From: an uncultured Paracoccaceae bacterium
GTDB lineage: Bacteria > Pseudomonadota > Alphaproteobacteria > Rhodobacterales > Rhodobacteraceae
NCBI GenBank assembly: GCA_943787785.1
Contig: CALSNT010000020.1
Location: 7,501-71,500, forward strand
Reading direction: 5' to 3'
Length of the DNA stretch: 64,000 bases
In this document: one piece after another, positions 45,001-53,054 of the stretch
How positions within the stretch are numbered: the stretch's first letter is position 1
Layout of the letters: each line of letters opens with the position of its first letter
The notes under the pieces: generated by a model
What the model saw: only the letters and a program-made list of their open reading frames with translations
Told to the model about the DNA's origin: nothing
Database searches by the model: none
Position numbers and translations under genes: made by a program

Positions 45001-45396
45001 ATGAAGGGCTTTGCGGACGACATCGAGAAACTGACGGAAGAGAACACGCTTTTTCGCAAAGTGCTCTACACTGGTCAGAACATACAGCTTGTGCTGATGG
45101 CGCTGCAACCCGGCGAGGAAATCGGTGAAGAAATTCACGATGACCGCGATCAGTTTTTCCGTTTCGAAACGGGCCAGGGAGAGGTCTGGATTGATGGTGC
45201 TGCAAATCCGGTGAAGGCGGATTCCGGAGTCATCGTTCCTGCCGGCGCAAGCCACAACGTCGTCAATACCGGAACCGAGCCGCTACGGCTTTATACCGTC
45301 TACGGACCGCCTGAGCATCTGGACGGCACAATTCACACGACCAAGGCGGAAGCCGATGCGGCGCATGAGCACTTCGACGGTCGCACGACTGAATAG
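45001..45396 (+). CDS. Single-domain cupin protein
   Basis: The 131-residue product starts at ATG 45001 with GGAGGAAGC upstream. The two cupin motifs are visible: PGEEIGEEIHDDRDQFFRFE (His and Glu/Asp metal ligands) and VIVPAGASHNVVNTGTEPLR (second His). Such small cupins may be isomerases, dioxygenases or sugar-binding proteins. The C-terminus is His/Glu-rich. It lies 166 bases before pnp in the same direction. Confidence 0.85.
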   Translation: MKGFADDIEKLTEENTLFRKVLYTGQNIQLVLMALQPGEEIGEEIHDDRDQFFRFETGQGEVWIDGAANPVKADSGVIVPAGASHNVVNTGTEPLRLYTVYGPPEHLDGTIHTTKAEADAAHEHFDGRTTE

Positions 45397-45461
45397 TCCC
45401 ACCCCCTTCCCAAACTCCGCAAACTCCTCTACACGCCCCAACATCTGAGACGTGGCGCCCT

Positions 45462-45546
45462 GACCCCGGCGCCCGGATAAGGACAGGGGTCGGCGGCAAT
45501 GGGGCCGCCATTCAATCGGAAGACCCGGAACGCCGGGAGAGCTTCC
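45462..45546 (+). promoter_or_regulatory. Structured leader of pnp with three hairpins
   Basis: Three hairpins lie in series before the pnp start: GACCCC/GGGGTC (45462-45491), GGCGGC/GCCGCC (45492-45509) and GGAAG-N-CCCGG/CCGGG-N4-CTTCC (45518-45546). In E. coli a leader hairpin of pnp is cut by RNase III and PNPase then represses its own message. A similar control is plausible here. Confidence 0.5.
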
Positions 45547-45562
45547 ACATAGGAAACGATAC

Positions 45563-47695
45563 ATGTTCAAAGAAACGAAAAAATCCATCCAGTGGGGGGA
45601 AGAAACCCTGACTCTGGAAACCGGCAAGGTTGCCCGTCAGGCTGACGGTAGCGTTATTGCCACCTACGGCGAAACCAGCGTCATGGCCAACGTGACATTC
45701 GCCAAGGCACAGAAACCGGGGCAGGACTTCTTCCCGCTGACGGTTCACTACAATGAAAAATACTATGCCGCGGGAAAGGTTCCCGGCGGTTTCTTCAAGC
45801 GCGAGGCGCGCCCAACCGAGAAAGAGACGCTGACGTCTCGTCTGATCGACCGCCCGATCCGCCCGCTGTTTGTCGAAGGCTTCAAGAATGAAGTTCTGGT
45901 GATCTGCACCGTGCTCAGCCACGATCTCGTCAACGACCCCGACATCGTCGCACTGATCGCCGCCTCGGCTGCGCTGACGATCTCGGGCGCGCCGTTCATG
46001 GGGCCAATCGCGGCCTGCCGTGTCGGATTCGAGGGTGGCGACTATGTGCTGAACCCCGAACTCGACGATATGCACGATCTGAAGAACAAGCCTGAACAGC
46101 GGCTTGACCTGGTTGTGGCCGGCACCAAAGACGCCGTGATGATGGTTGAATCCGAGGCCTATGAGCTGTCCGAAGCCGAGATGCTGGGCGCCGTGAATTT
46201 CGCGCATGAGCAGATCCAGCCCGTGATCGACCTGATCATTGATCTGGCCGAGGACGCTGCCAAAGAGCCGTTCAACTACGAAGCGCCGGATTACTCCAAA
46301 CTTTATGCCGCCGTTAAGAAGGCCGGTGAAAAGGACATGCGCAAGGCGTTTGCGATCACCGACAAGCAGGAACGCACTAGCGCGGTTGCCGCCGCACGCG
46401 ATGCGATCAAGGCGTCACTGAGCGAGGAGCAGCTTGAGGATGCGAACCTTGGGTCCGCCATGAAAAAGCTGGAAGCCAGCATTCTGCGCGGCGATGTGGT
46501 GAAAACCGGCAAGCGGATCGACGGTCGCGCGACCGACACGATCCGGCCGATTGTCGCGGAAACCGGGCTGCTGCCACGGACCCACGGTTCGGCCCTGTTC
46601 ACCCGCGGCGAGACGCAAGGTCTGGTGGTGACCACGTTGGGGACCGGTGACGACGAGCAGATGATCGACGCGCTGCATGGCACCTACAAATCCAACTTCA
46701 TGCTGCACTATAACTTCCCGCCCTACTCGGTCGGCGAAGTGGGCCGCTTTGGCTTTACCGGACGCCGCGAGATTGGCCACGGTAAGCTGGCATGGCGCGC
46801 TTTGCAGGCGGTTCTGCCTGCGGCAACGGACTTTCCGTACACGGTTCGGGTTGTTTCCGAGATCACTGAATCCAACGGTTCCAGCTCGATGGCGTCGGTT
46901 TGTGGTGGTTCCCTGTCGATGATGGACGCAGGCGTTCCCCTGAAGGCACCGGTGGCCGGTGTCGCCATGGGCTTGATCCTCGAGGAAAGCGGCGATTACG
47001 CAATCCTGTCGGACATTCTGGGTGACGAAGATCACCTGGGCGACATGGACTTCAAAGTGGCTGGTACCGAAAACGGCATCACGTCCTTGCAGATGGACAT
47101 CAAGATCGCCGGCATCACACCCGAGATCATGGAGAAAGCCCTGGCCCAGGCCAAAGAGGGGCGTCTGCATATCCTGGGCGAGATGAACAAAGCCCTGTCG
47201 GCAACCTCGGAATTCTCGGTGCACGCACCGCGCATCGAAACGATGCAGGTTCCGACGGATAAGATCCGTGAAGTTATCGGCACGGGCGGCAAGGTCATCC
47301 GCGAAATCGTCGAGGTCTCGGGCGCCAAGGTCGACATCAACGACGACGGCATCATCAAGATTGCTTCGCCCAACGGGGACGCAATCAAGAAAGCCTACGA
47401 GATGATCCACTCGATCGTCGCCGAGCCGGAAGAAGGCGTGATCTACAAAGGTACGGTCGTGAAGATTGTCGACTTTGGTGCCTTTGTGAACTTCTTTGGC
47501 AAGCGCGACGGTCTGGTCCATGTCAGCCAGATCGAAAACCGCCGCCTGAACCACCCTTCGGACGTTCTGAAGGAAGGTCAGGAGGTTTGGGTCAAACTGC
47601 TGGGCTTTGACGATCGCGGCAAGGTGCGCCTGGCCATGAAGATGGTCGATCAGGAAACCGGCAAAGAAGTCGCGCCTGAGGCTGCAGCCGAATAA
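45563..47695 (+). CDS. pnp: Polyribonucleotide nucleotidyltransferase
   Basis: The 710-residue protein has the full PNPase plan: a first RNase PH domain ([31 protein letters not shown]), an alpha-helical linker, a second catalytic RNase PH domain ([40 protein letters not shown], then [18 protein letters not shown]), a KH domain ([20 protein letters not shown]) and an S1 domain ([29 protein letters not shown]). It degrades RNA from the 3' end with phosphate. A terminator follows 24 bases after the stop. Confidence 0.98.
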   Translation: MFKETKKSIQWGEETLTLETGKVARQADGSVIATYGETSVMANVTFAKAQKPGQDFFPLTVHYNEKYYAAGKVPGGFFKREARPTEKETLTSRLIDRPIRPLFVEGFKNEVLVICTVLSHDLVNDPDIVALIAASAALTISGAPFMGPIAACRVGFEGGDYVLNPELDDMHDLKNKPEQRLDLVVAGTKDAVMMVESEAYELSEAEMLGAVNFAHEQIQPVIDLIIDLAEDAAKEPFNYEAPDYSKLYAAVKKAGEKDMRKAFAITDKQERTSAVAAARDAIKASLSEEQLEDANLGSAMKKLEASILRGDVVKTGKRIDGRATDTIRPIVAETGLLPRTHGSALFTRGETQGLVVTTLGTGDDEQMIDALHGTYKSNFMLHYNFPPYSVGEVGRFGFTGRREIGHGKLAWRALQAVLPAATDFPYTVRVVSEITESNGSSSMASVCGGSLSMMDAGVPLKAPVAGVAMGLILEESGDYAILSDILGDEDHLGDMDFKVAGTENGITSLQMDIKIAGITPEIMEKALAQAKEGRLHILGEMNKALSATSEFSVHAPRIETMQVPTDKIREVIGTGGKVIREIVEVSGAKVDINDDGIIKIASPNGDAIKKAYEMIHSIVAEPEEGVIYKGTVVKIVDFGAFVNFFGKRDGLVHVSQIENRRLNHPSDVLKEGQEVWVKLLGFDDRGKVRLAMKMVDQETGKEVAPEAAAE

Positions 47696-47719
47696 TCGGC
47701 CCGCAGGATGCGACAAAGA

Positions 47720-47747
47720 GGCCCCGGCGGAGACGCCGGGGCCTTTT
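47720..47747 (+). terminator. Rho-independent terminator of pnp
   Basis: A perfect 10-bp stem GGCCCCGGCG/CGCCGGGGCC with a GAGA tetraloop is followed by four T residues. Confidence 0.92.
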
Positions 47748-47840
47748 CGTTGCTCGTTTGGTTTTCAATTCCAGTGCCGCTGGTTAGGCTGCGGCGCAAC
47801 GTCCTATGAAGTGATACCCGACTGAAAGGCCGATATCAGA

Positions 47841-48614
47841 TTGCCTGACCAAAGCGTTTTCCTGCAGGTCATCAACCTGGATCGCAGCCCGGACCGGCTG
47901 GCACGGATGCGCGCTGATCTTGGGCAACATAACGTGGCGTTTGCGCGGCTGGCAGCGGTCGACGGGAAAGATAGCGCACCGGAATCGCTCGGGGACTACG
48001 ATCCGGAACGGTCGCGCAGATTATTCGGACGCGAGTTACTGACGGGCGAAGTTGGATGCTACCAAAGCCACCTGAACGCGGCGCGGAAATTCCTTGATAG
48101 CCCTGATAATCTGGGACTGGTGCTCGAGGATGATGTGATCAGTCCGGACGATTTTGCTGGGATGATCCGTCATTTGGCCCGCCTGGCGGGCAACCTGGCC
48201 AAATGGGATGTCATGCACCTCGGACGTGCCGCCACAAAATTCCGCACCGAGTTAATTGGATCGGGATGGCCCATTGCGATGCCAACACCTTTTCGTGCGT
48301 ACTACCTTCCGGTGACGACCCACGCGCTGTTGTGGTCGCGTCCCGGCGCGGAGCGATTTCTTTCAGCCTGTTCGCAAATTGTCATGCCGGTCGACAGCGC
48401 GCTGAATGCCCATATCTGCCGTTTCGGGGGCGGGGTCGGCTTCGCGTCGGCGCTGGTGGCTCCGCTGGATCAACACAGTTTGATCGACGATGGCGATCCG
48501 CGTGCGCGCAAAGGTCGGCGCTCCAAACTCAGCCGGTTCCATGTACTGGCGACGCGACGGCGGTTGGTGAACTACTGGCTCGCTGCGCAGCGGCAGTGGC
48601 ACGCGAAAACCTGA
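47841..48614 (+). CDS. Glycosyltransferase family 25 (LPS biosynthesis) protein
   Basis: The 257-residue product uses a TTG start (LPDQSVFLQVINLDRS). The GT25 family is recognised by FLQVINLDRSPDRLARMRAD, the GEVGCYQSHLNAARKFL block and the metal-binding GLVLEDDVISPDDF. Family members add galactose or similar sugars to lipopolysaccharide core or O-antigen. It stands alone after pnp and converges on an SDR gene. The C-terminal third is Arg-rich. Confidence 0.86.
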   Translation: MPDQSVFLQVINLDRSPDRLARMRADLGQHNVAFARLAAVDGKDSAPESLGDYDPERSRRLFGRELLTGEVGCYQSHLNAARKFLDSPDNLGLVLEDDVISPDDFAGMIRHLARLAGNLAKWDVMHLGRAATKFRTELIGSGWPIAMPTPFRAYYLPVTTHALLWSRPGAERFLSACSQIVMPVDSALNAHICRFGGGVGFASALVAPLDQHSLIDDGDPRARKGRRSKLSRFHVLATRRRLVNYWLAAQRQWHAKT

Positions 48615-48617
48615 TAC

Positions 48618-49649
48618 TCACTCAGCTGCGTCGATGTGACCCCAGCGCGCCATATCCTCAAGTGCGTCTCGGATCGTCTCGCGAGGCTCGCTGTATCTGA
48701 TGCCCAACGCACGTTGGCTTTTGGAATTATCGATTTTCGGGGACCGCCCCAGATGAGTTCGCATGTAGCTGCCGACTCCTTTTGGCTGGGTGTAGCTGGC
48801 CAGCTTGATGAGTGCCGTCGCGAGTCCGCCCGTCAAATTGCGTTTCGGCATCTTCGCGCCGTAGCCAAGATCCTCGATAATCGCGCAAACATCAGCCATC
48901 GACATTGGGTTCGCCGTCAGAATATGGCGTCCTTCGGCATCAGGGCGGCGCATCGCTTCAATATGCGCATCAGCAACCGTTCGGACATCGACGAAGCCCC
49001 AGGCCAAGTCGAGCACGCCCGGAAAACTGCCATTGATAATCTGAGCAAGTATTCCGTTCGACGGATTCAAAACGGCGGTGTGGGACGGACCGATCACAAT
49101 AAACGGATTCAGGACGACCAGATCAAATGCCGGATTTTCTGCCTGCATGAACGCCCACGCGACTTGTTCCCCGCGCATTTTTGCTAGGTAGTACGGATTA
49201 CGTCTCAGCGTCGATCTGGTGTTCCAGACGGCCTCGGTCTTAACCTCATCGTCCGGTTCGTCCATGATCGCCGCCATCGAGGATGTCAGCACAACCCGGC
49301 GCACACGTGGGTTCGCAGCCGCCGCGCGCATCATCGCTAGCGTGCCATTGACCGCCGGATCAACCAGATCACGCTGTGGGTCGGGCATATCGGTGGCAAA
49401 TGGACTGGCCATATGAAAGATTACATCGACGTCGGCGTGAGCCGTAAACGGGTCCGGATCGTTCAGGTCAGCCGCAACAAGCGTCAGCAGCGGGTCGGCC
49501 CCATCCATCGCCCGCAATGGCGCGACTTTTTCGGCAGCATCGGGGTTACGCACCGTGCCGACCACAGGGTGCCCGGCGGCCAACAATCGTTCAACTGTGT
49601 GCATGGCGATAAAACCGGTTGCACCGCTGATCAGCACTTTTTCGGGCAT
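48618..49649 (-). CDS. Extended SDR / NAD-dependent epimerase-dehydratase family oxidoreductase
   Basis: The 343-residue product has an N-terminal Rossmann motif (KVLISGATGFIAMHTVERLL; GxTGFIA), VVLTSSMAAIM with the catalytic Ser and YYLAKMRGEQ with the Tyr-x3-Lys pair. The overall sequence resembles dihydroflavonol-4-reductase-like aldehyde reductases, which reduce aldehydes or ketones with NADPH. Substrate is not predictable. It ends three bases from the converging glycosyltransferase gene. Confidence 0.87.
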   Translation of the reverse strand: MPEKVLISGATGFIAMHTVERLLAAGHPVVGTVRNPDAAEKVAPLRAMDGADPLLTLVAADLNDPDPFTAHADVDVIFHMASPFATDMPDPQRDLVDPAVNGTLAMMRAAAANPRVRRVVLTSSMAAIMDEPDDEVKTEAVWNTRSTLRRNPYYLAKMRGEQVAWAFMQAENPAFDLVVLNPFIVIGPSHTAVLNPSNGILAQIINGSFPGVLDLAWGFVDVRTVADAHIEAMRRPDAEGRHILTANPMSMADVCAIIEDLGYGAKMPKRNLTGGLATALIKLASYTQPKGVGSYMRTHLGRSPKIDNSKSQRALGIRYSEPRETIRDALEDMARWGHIDAAE

Positions 49650-49741
49650 GGTGGGCGCTTACCTATTTGACTATCCACGGGCGGGCGGCGCGATCCTGTC
49701 TGATCATCACCGCCCGCCACGCAGGTTAGGCGGCCCGGGGC

Positions 49742-50395
49742 TTAGCCCGGCTGCTTCGTGGTCCGCAGATAGGGCAGCTTCTTGTCGAACCCACCGAAGC
49801 GTGCCTCGGCATCCTCGTCGCTCACCGCGGCGGTGACGATCACATCGTCACCTTGCTGCCATCCTGCCGGAGTGGCGACCTGATGCTGCGCCGTCAGGCG
49901 GATCGAATCCAGGGCGCGAAGAATCTCATCGAAGTTCCGGCCCGTGGTCATCGGATAGGTCAGGTTCAGCTTCACCTTCTTGTCGGGGCCGACGATGAAC
50001 ACTGTTCGCACTGTCTGGTTGTCGGCCGGGGTCCGCCCCTCGACCTTGGTTTCTTCAGCAGGCATCATTCCATAAAGCTTGGCCACCTTCATTTCGGGAT
50101 CGCCAATCATCGGGTAGGTCACTGCATTGCCGGTCAGCGCCTGAATATCGCTCTTCCAGCGGTTGTGGTCCTCGACCGGGTCGACCGAAATGCCGATGAT
50201 CTTGGCGTCACGCTGTGCGAATTGGTCGGTCATCCCGGCCATCATCCCAAGTTCTGTCGTGCAAACCGGCGTGAAATCCTTGGGGTGGCTGAACAGCACT
50301 GCATAGCCGTCGCCGACCCAGTCATGAAAACTGATCGGACCATCCGTGGTGTCTGCGGTGAAATCGGGGGCAGTGTCGTTGATGCGTAGGGACAT
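49742..50395 (-). CDS. 1-Cys peroxiredoxin (Prx6 type)
   Basis: The 217-residue protein has the peroxidatic Cys45 in KDFTPVCTTELGMM, where the family has PxxxT/SxxC. SHPKDFTPV and the long C-terminal domain with VFIVGPDKKVKLNLTYPMTT and RNFDEILRALDSI match Prx6-type enzymes of about 215-225 residues. It reduces peroxides in the cytosol. It diverges from the ring-cleaving dioxygenase gene across a 179-base gap with repeated motifs, so the two may share a regulator. Confidence 0.94.
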   Translation of the reverse strand: MSLRINDTAPDFTADTTDGPISFHDWVGDGYAVLFSHPKDFTPVCTTELGMMAGMTDQFAQRDAKIIGISVDPVEDHNRWKSDIQALTGNAVTYPMIGDPEMKVAKLYGMMPAEETKVEGRTPADNQTVRTVFIVGPDKKVKLNLTYPMTTGRNFDEILRALDSIRLTAQHQVATPAGWQQGDDVIVTAAVSDEDAEARFGGFDKKLPYLRTTKQPG

Positions 50396-50470
50396 GTGAC
50401 ATCTCCATTTCTATGCGAAGGCATCAGTATAAGGGATAGCAATCGAACAGAAAGGGTGTTCGCATCTGAC

Positions 50471-50517
50471 GATGTGCATTATTGCAAATCTCCATATCTG
50501 ATGTGCGATTTTGCATG
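50471..50517. promoter_or_regulatory. Tandem similar 18-mers between divergent genes
   Basis: GATGTGCATTATTGCAAA (50471-50488) and GATGTGCGATTTTGCATG (50500-50517) match at 13 of 18 positions and start 29 bases apart. Each contains TGC-N4/5-TTGCA-type half sites. They lie between the peroxiredoxin and dioxygenase starts and look like operator sites, possibly for a MarR- or LysR-type factor. Confidence 0.42.
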
Positions 50518-50574
50518 CTTACTATCGAGGTTTCCCGGCTTAGATAGCGCTCAGATGAAGAAACGGAGTTCACA

Positions 50575-51501
50575 ATGCTGACCCAGATCAAGGGACTGCA
50601 CCACGTCACGTCGCTTGCCAGCAATGCGCAGGCGAACAATGCGTTTTTCACCGAGGCGATGGGTCTGCGGCGAGTCAAAAAGACAGTCAATTTCGACGCG
50701 CCCGATGTTTATCACCTTTATTATGGGGATGCCTTGGGTACACCGGGCTCAGTGATGACCTACTTCCCGTTCCCCAATGCGGCGCGTGGCAAACGCGGTG
50801 TGGGTGAGGTGTCTCGCACTGCGTTCGCGGTGCCGCGCGGAAGCCTCGACCACTGGGCCACACGGTTGGGCTCAAGCGCGGCGACACAGGTGGCAAAAGA
50901 TACCTATTTCGGCGCGCCGAGGCTGACATTCTCTGGTCCGGACGGCGATGATTTCGCGCTGATCGAGGTCCAAGATGACCGGACGCCATGGACCGAAGGC
51001 GGCATTGACCCGGATCTTGCCGTTCGTGGCTTCCATTCCGCGTCGATGCGATTGGCCGACGATGGCGCGACGGCCGAGGTGTTGCGCTTTATGGGATATG
51101 AGGTTGGCGAGAAAGATGGCGCCTCGCAACGCTTCGTCATGCCCGACGGCAATGGCGCCGATTCCATCGATATCGAGACCATTCCAGGCGCTCAGGCGGC
51201 GCGCCAGGGGGCAGGTTCGGTGCATCACATCGCCTTCGCTGTCGAAGATCGCGCGGCCCAGCTTGAGGTGCGGAAAGCGCTTCTGGACACCGGCCATCAA
51301 GTGACGCCGGTGATCGACCGCGATTATTTCTGGGCCATATATTTTCGCACCCCGGGTGGAGTGTTGTTCGAGGTTGCGACCAACGAACCCGGGTTCGACG
51401 TGGATGAGGATACCGCCCATCTGGGCGAGGCGCTGAAACTGCCCGACCAGCACGCTCATTTGCGGGAACGGCTGGAAGCGACACTGGAACCGATTGACTG
51501 A
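50575..51501 (+). CDS. Ring-cleaving dioxygenase-like protein (two VOC modules, MhqO/LinE type)
   Basis: The 308-residue product has four VOC repeats in two modules. Metal ligands are readable as His in GLHHVTSLASN, His in GSVHHIAFAVED and Glu in GVLFEVATNEPGF. FRTPGGVLFEVATNEPGF and YHLYYGDALGTPGSVMTYFP are typical of MhqO/MhqE-like proteins that open hydroquinones or handle quinone stress. It diverges from a peroxiredoxin, which would fit a joint response to redox-cycling aromatics. Confidence 0.88.
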   Translation: MLTQIKGLHHVTSLASNAQANNAFFTEAMGLRRVKKTVNFDAPDVYHLYYGDALGTPGSVMTYFPFPNAARGKRGVGEVSRTAFAVPRGSLDHWATRLGSSAATQVAKDTYFGAPRLTFSGPDGDDFALIEVQDDRTPWTEGGIDPDLAVRGFHSASMRLADDGATAEVLRFMGYEVGEKDGASQRFVMPDGNGADSIDIETIPGAQAARQGAGSVHHIAFAVEDRAAQLEVRKALLDTGHQVTPVIDRDYFWAIYFRTPGGVLFEVATNEPGFDVDEDTAHLGEALKLPDQHAHLRERLEATLEPID

Positions 51502-51569
51502 GCGGAGTGGCTTGGCGGCCTCGCAGATGGGCTGGAGCGGGCGAATTTATGGTCTTAGTGCAAGCTCGC

Positions 51570-52220
51570 TCAAAACGGACAGGGTGCCGAAATCGACACC
51601 CCCTGCCCGCCATCCGGATGCCTCACCCGCAGGTTCTGTGCGTGCAACATCATCCGGGCATTTTCATTGCAGGTCTCGGGCGCATATAGCGGATCACCCA
51701 GGATCGGATGCCCCAACGCCAGCATGTGAACCCTAAGCTGGTGACTGCGCCCAGTTTTCGGCATCAGGCGAACGCGGGACTCGACGTCACTCGCGCGCAA
51801 AACGCGCCAGTCGGTGATCGCCTGGCGCCCGGCCTCATGGTCGACGTGCTGGCGTGGCCGGTTTGGCCAGTCCACGGCCAGTGGCAAATCGACGGTTCCG
51901 CTTGCCGGTTCCAGGCGACCGGAGACGCGCGCAACATAGGTCTTTTTCGTCTGACGTTTCTCAAACTGCAGCCCAAGATGGCGCTGCGCATGAGGCGTCA
52001 GCCCGAAGACCATCACGCCCGAGGTATCGCGGTCCAGCCGATGAACCAGCAACGCCTGCGGGAACACCGCCCGCACCCGCGCAATCAGACAATCTGCCAG
52101 ATCGGCGGTCTTACCCGGCACACTCAGCAACCCGGCAGGCTTGTTGACGAACAGCAACTCGTGATCGTCATGCAGGATGTCCAGCGGATCGTCGGGTGGA
52201 GCGTAGGGCGTCGATATCAT
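51570..52220 (-). CDS. RluA-family pseudouridine synthase
   Basis: The 216-residue product starts at ATG 52220 after GAGGAGCG; the longer frame to 52274 is less likely. LHDDHELLFVNKPAGLLSVP opens the catalytic domain, the active-site Asp lies in LVHRLDRDTSGVMVFGL, and GRSHQLRVHMLALGHPILGD follows. It lacks an S4 domain and is short, like RluA or TruC, which modify 23S rRNA, tRNA or both. The exact target site cannot be assigned. Confidence 0.92.
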   Translation of the reverse strand: MISTPYAPPDDPLDILHDDHELLFVNKPAGLLSVPGKTADLADCLIARVRAVFPQALLVHRLDRDTSGVMVFGLTPHAQRHLGLQFEKRQTKKTYVARVSGRLEPASGTVDLPLAVDWPNRPRQHVDHEAGRQAITDWRVLRASDVESRVRLMPKTGRSHQLRVHMLALGHPILGDPLYAPETCNENARMMLHAQNLRVRHPDGGQGVSISAPCPF

Positions 52221-52270
52221 AACGCTCCTCACATCATTCAACCGGCTGCAATGCAAGCCGCGCACGTCGA

Positions 52271-53035
52271 TCAAACGCCGCGTCGCTCCACATCCTGGTG
52301 GTACAAGACCTCGCGTCGCAGATTGCGCCGTCCGAACCGCTTGACCGATCGCGTCGGAGCATCAATCACTCCGCTGGCATAGGCCAGCACTGTCAGAAGC
52401 GCCTGATCCTGTCGATGGTTCGTCCGATCCGACCCCCTGGGTGCGATGCAATCCGGGTCCAACGCGTGTTCCGCCCAGTCGGCGGCCAGTTGGCGGACCG
52501 CCGGGCGGCGTGGATTGAAGGCAACGCAGGCCGCGTTCAGGTTCCTGCGATCCTGATCCCAGGTTTCAGGCAGACCGAGGCGGCGCAGCATCGCTGGGTG
52601 CGTCCAGTCGCGGATTGTGTCTGGTGACTGGTAGGAAAGAAATCCGTCACGACGAAGTTCCCGGCGAAAACAGATCAGGCTGCGGCGCAGTTTGTTGCCA
52701 GCATCCATCCAGCAAAGCGGCGTCTGATCCAACTGCAGCTCGGTCCAGACAATGACCGGTTTCCAGGCATATTTGCCCGCGTCGACCCTGATGTTCAGAT
52801 GCGGCGGATAGCTTGAATAGTCGAAGGTCTTCATCACCGCCAACGGATATGCGTCCTGCGCGGCCCGCCGTTCGTCCCCCGTCAGGCCAAGATCATAGAT
52901 CGTGACGCTGCTTCGCGGCTCATGGCGCTGCAGACTGCCCAGCAAGTTGACAAGCGACCGCGCATGGCTGGAATCCGCGCCTGTGACGATGCGCAGTTTC
53001 GAACGGTAGCGCCAAAGCCGCATCAGCCGGACCAA
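52271..53035 (-). CDS. Putative glycosyltransferase-like protein
   Basis: The 254-residue product has a GT-A-like start (KLRIVTGADSSHARSLVNLL), SVTIYDLGLTGDERRAAQD, WKPVIVWTELQLDQTPLCWM and an Asp-Ala-Gly turn (DAGNKLRRSL) where nucleotide-sugar transferases usually hold a metal-binding DxD. It resembles DUF1647-type proteins. The N-terminus is basic and the protein probably peripheral to the membrane. It starts 20 bases after the last gene of the methylated-amine operon, so it could be read through from it, though a functional link is not obvious. Confidence 0.65.
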   Translation of the reverse strand: MVRLMRLWRYRSKLRIVTGADSSHARSLVNLLGSLQRHEPRSSVTIYDLGLTGDERRAAQDAYPLAVMKTFDYSSYPPHLNIRVDAGKYAWKPVIVWTELQLDQTPLCWMDAGNKLRRSLICFRRELRRDGFLSYQSPDTIRDWTHPAMLRRLGLPETWDQDRRNLNAACVAFNPRRPAVRQLAADWAEHALDPDCIAPRGSDRTNHRQDQALLTVLAYASGVIDAPTRSVKRFGRRNLRREVLYHQDVERRGV

Positions 53036-53054
53036 ATTCCGATGACATCCTGAA

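Noticed and set aside
46415..47716. 433-codon reverse frame opposite pnp
   Set aside because: It is fully inside pnp on the other strand with no recognisable protein features.
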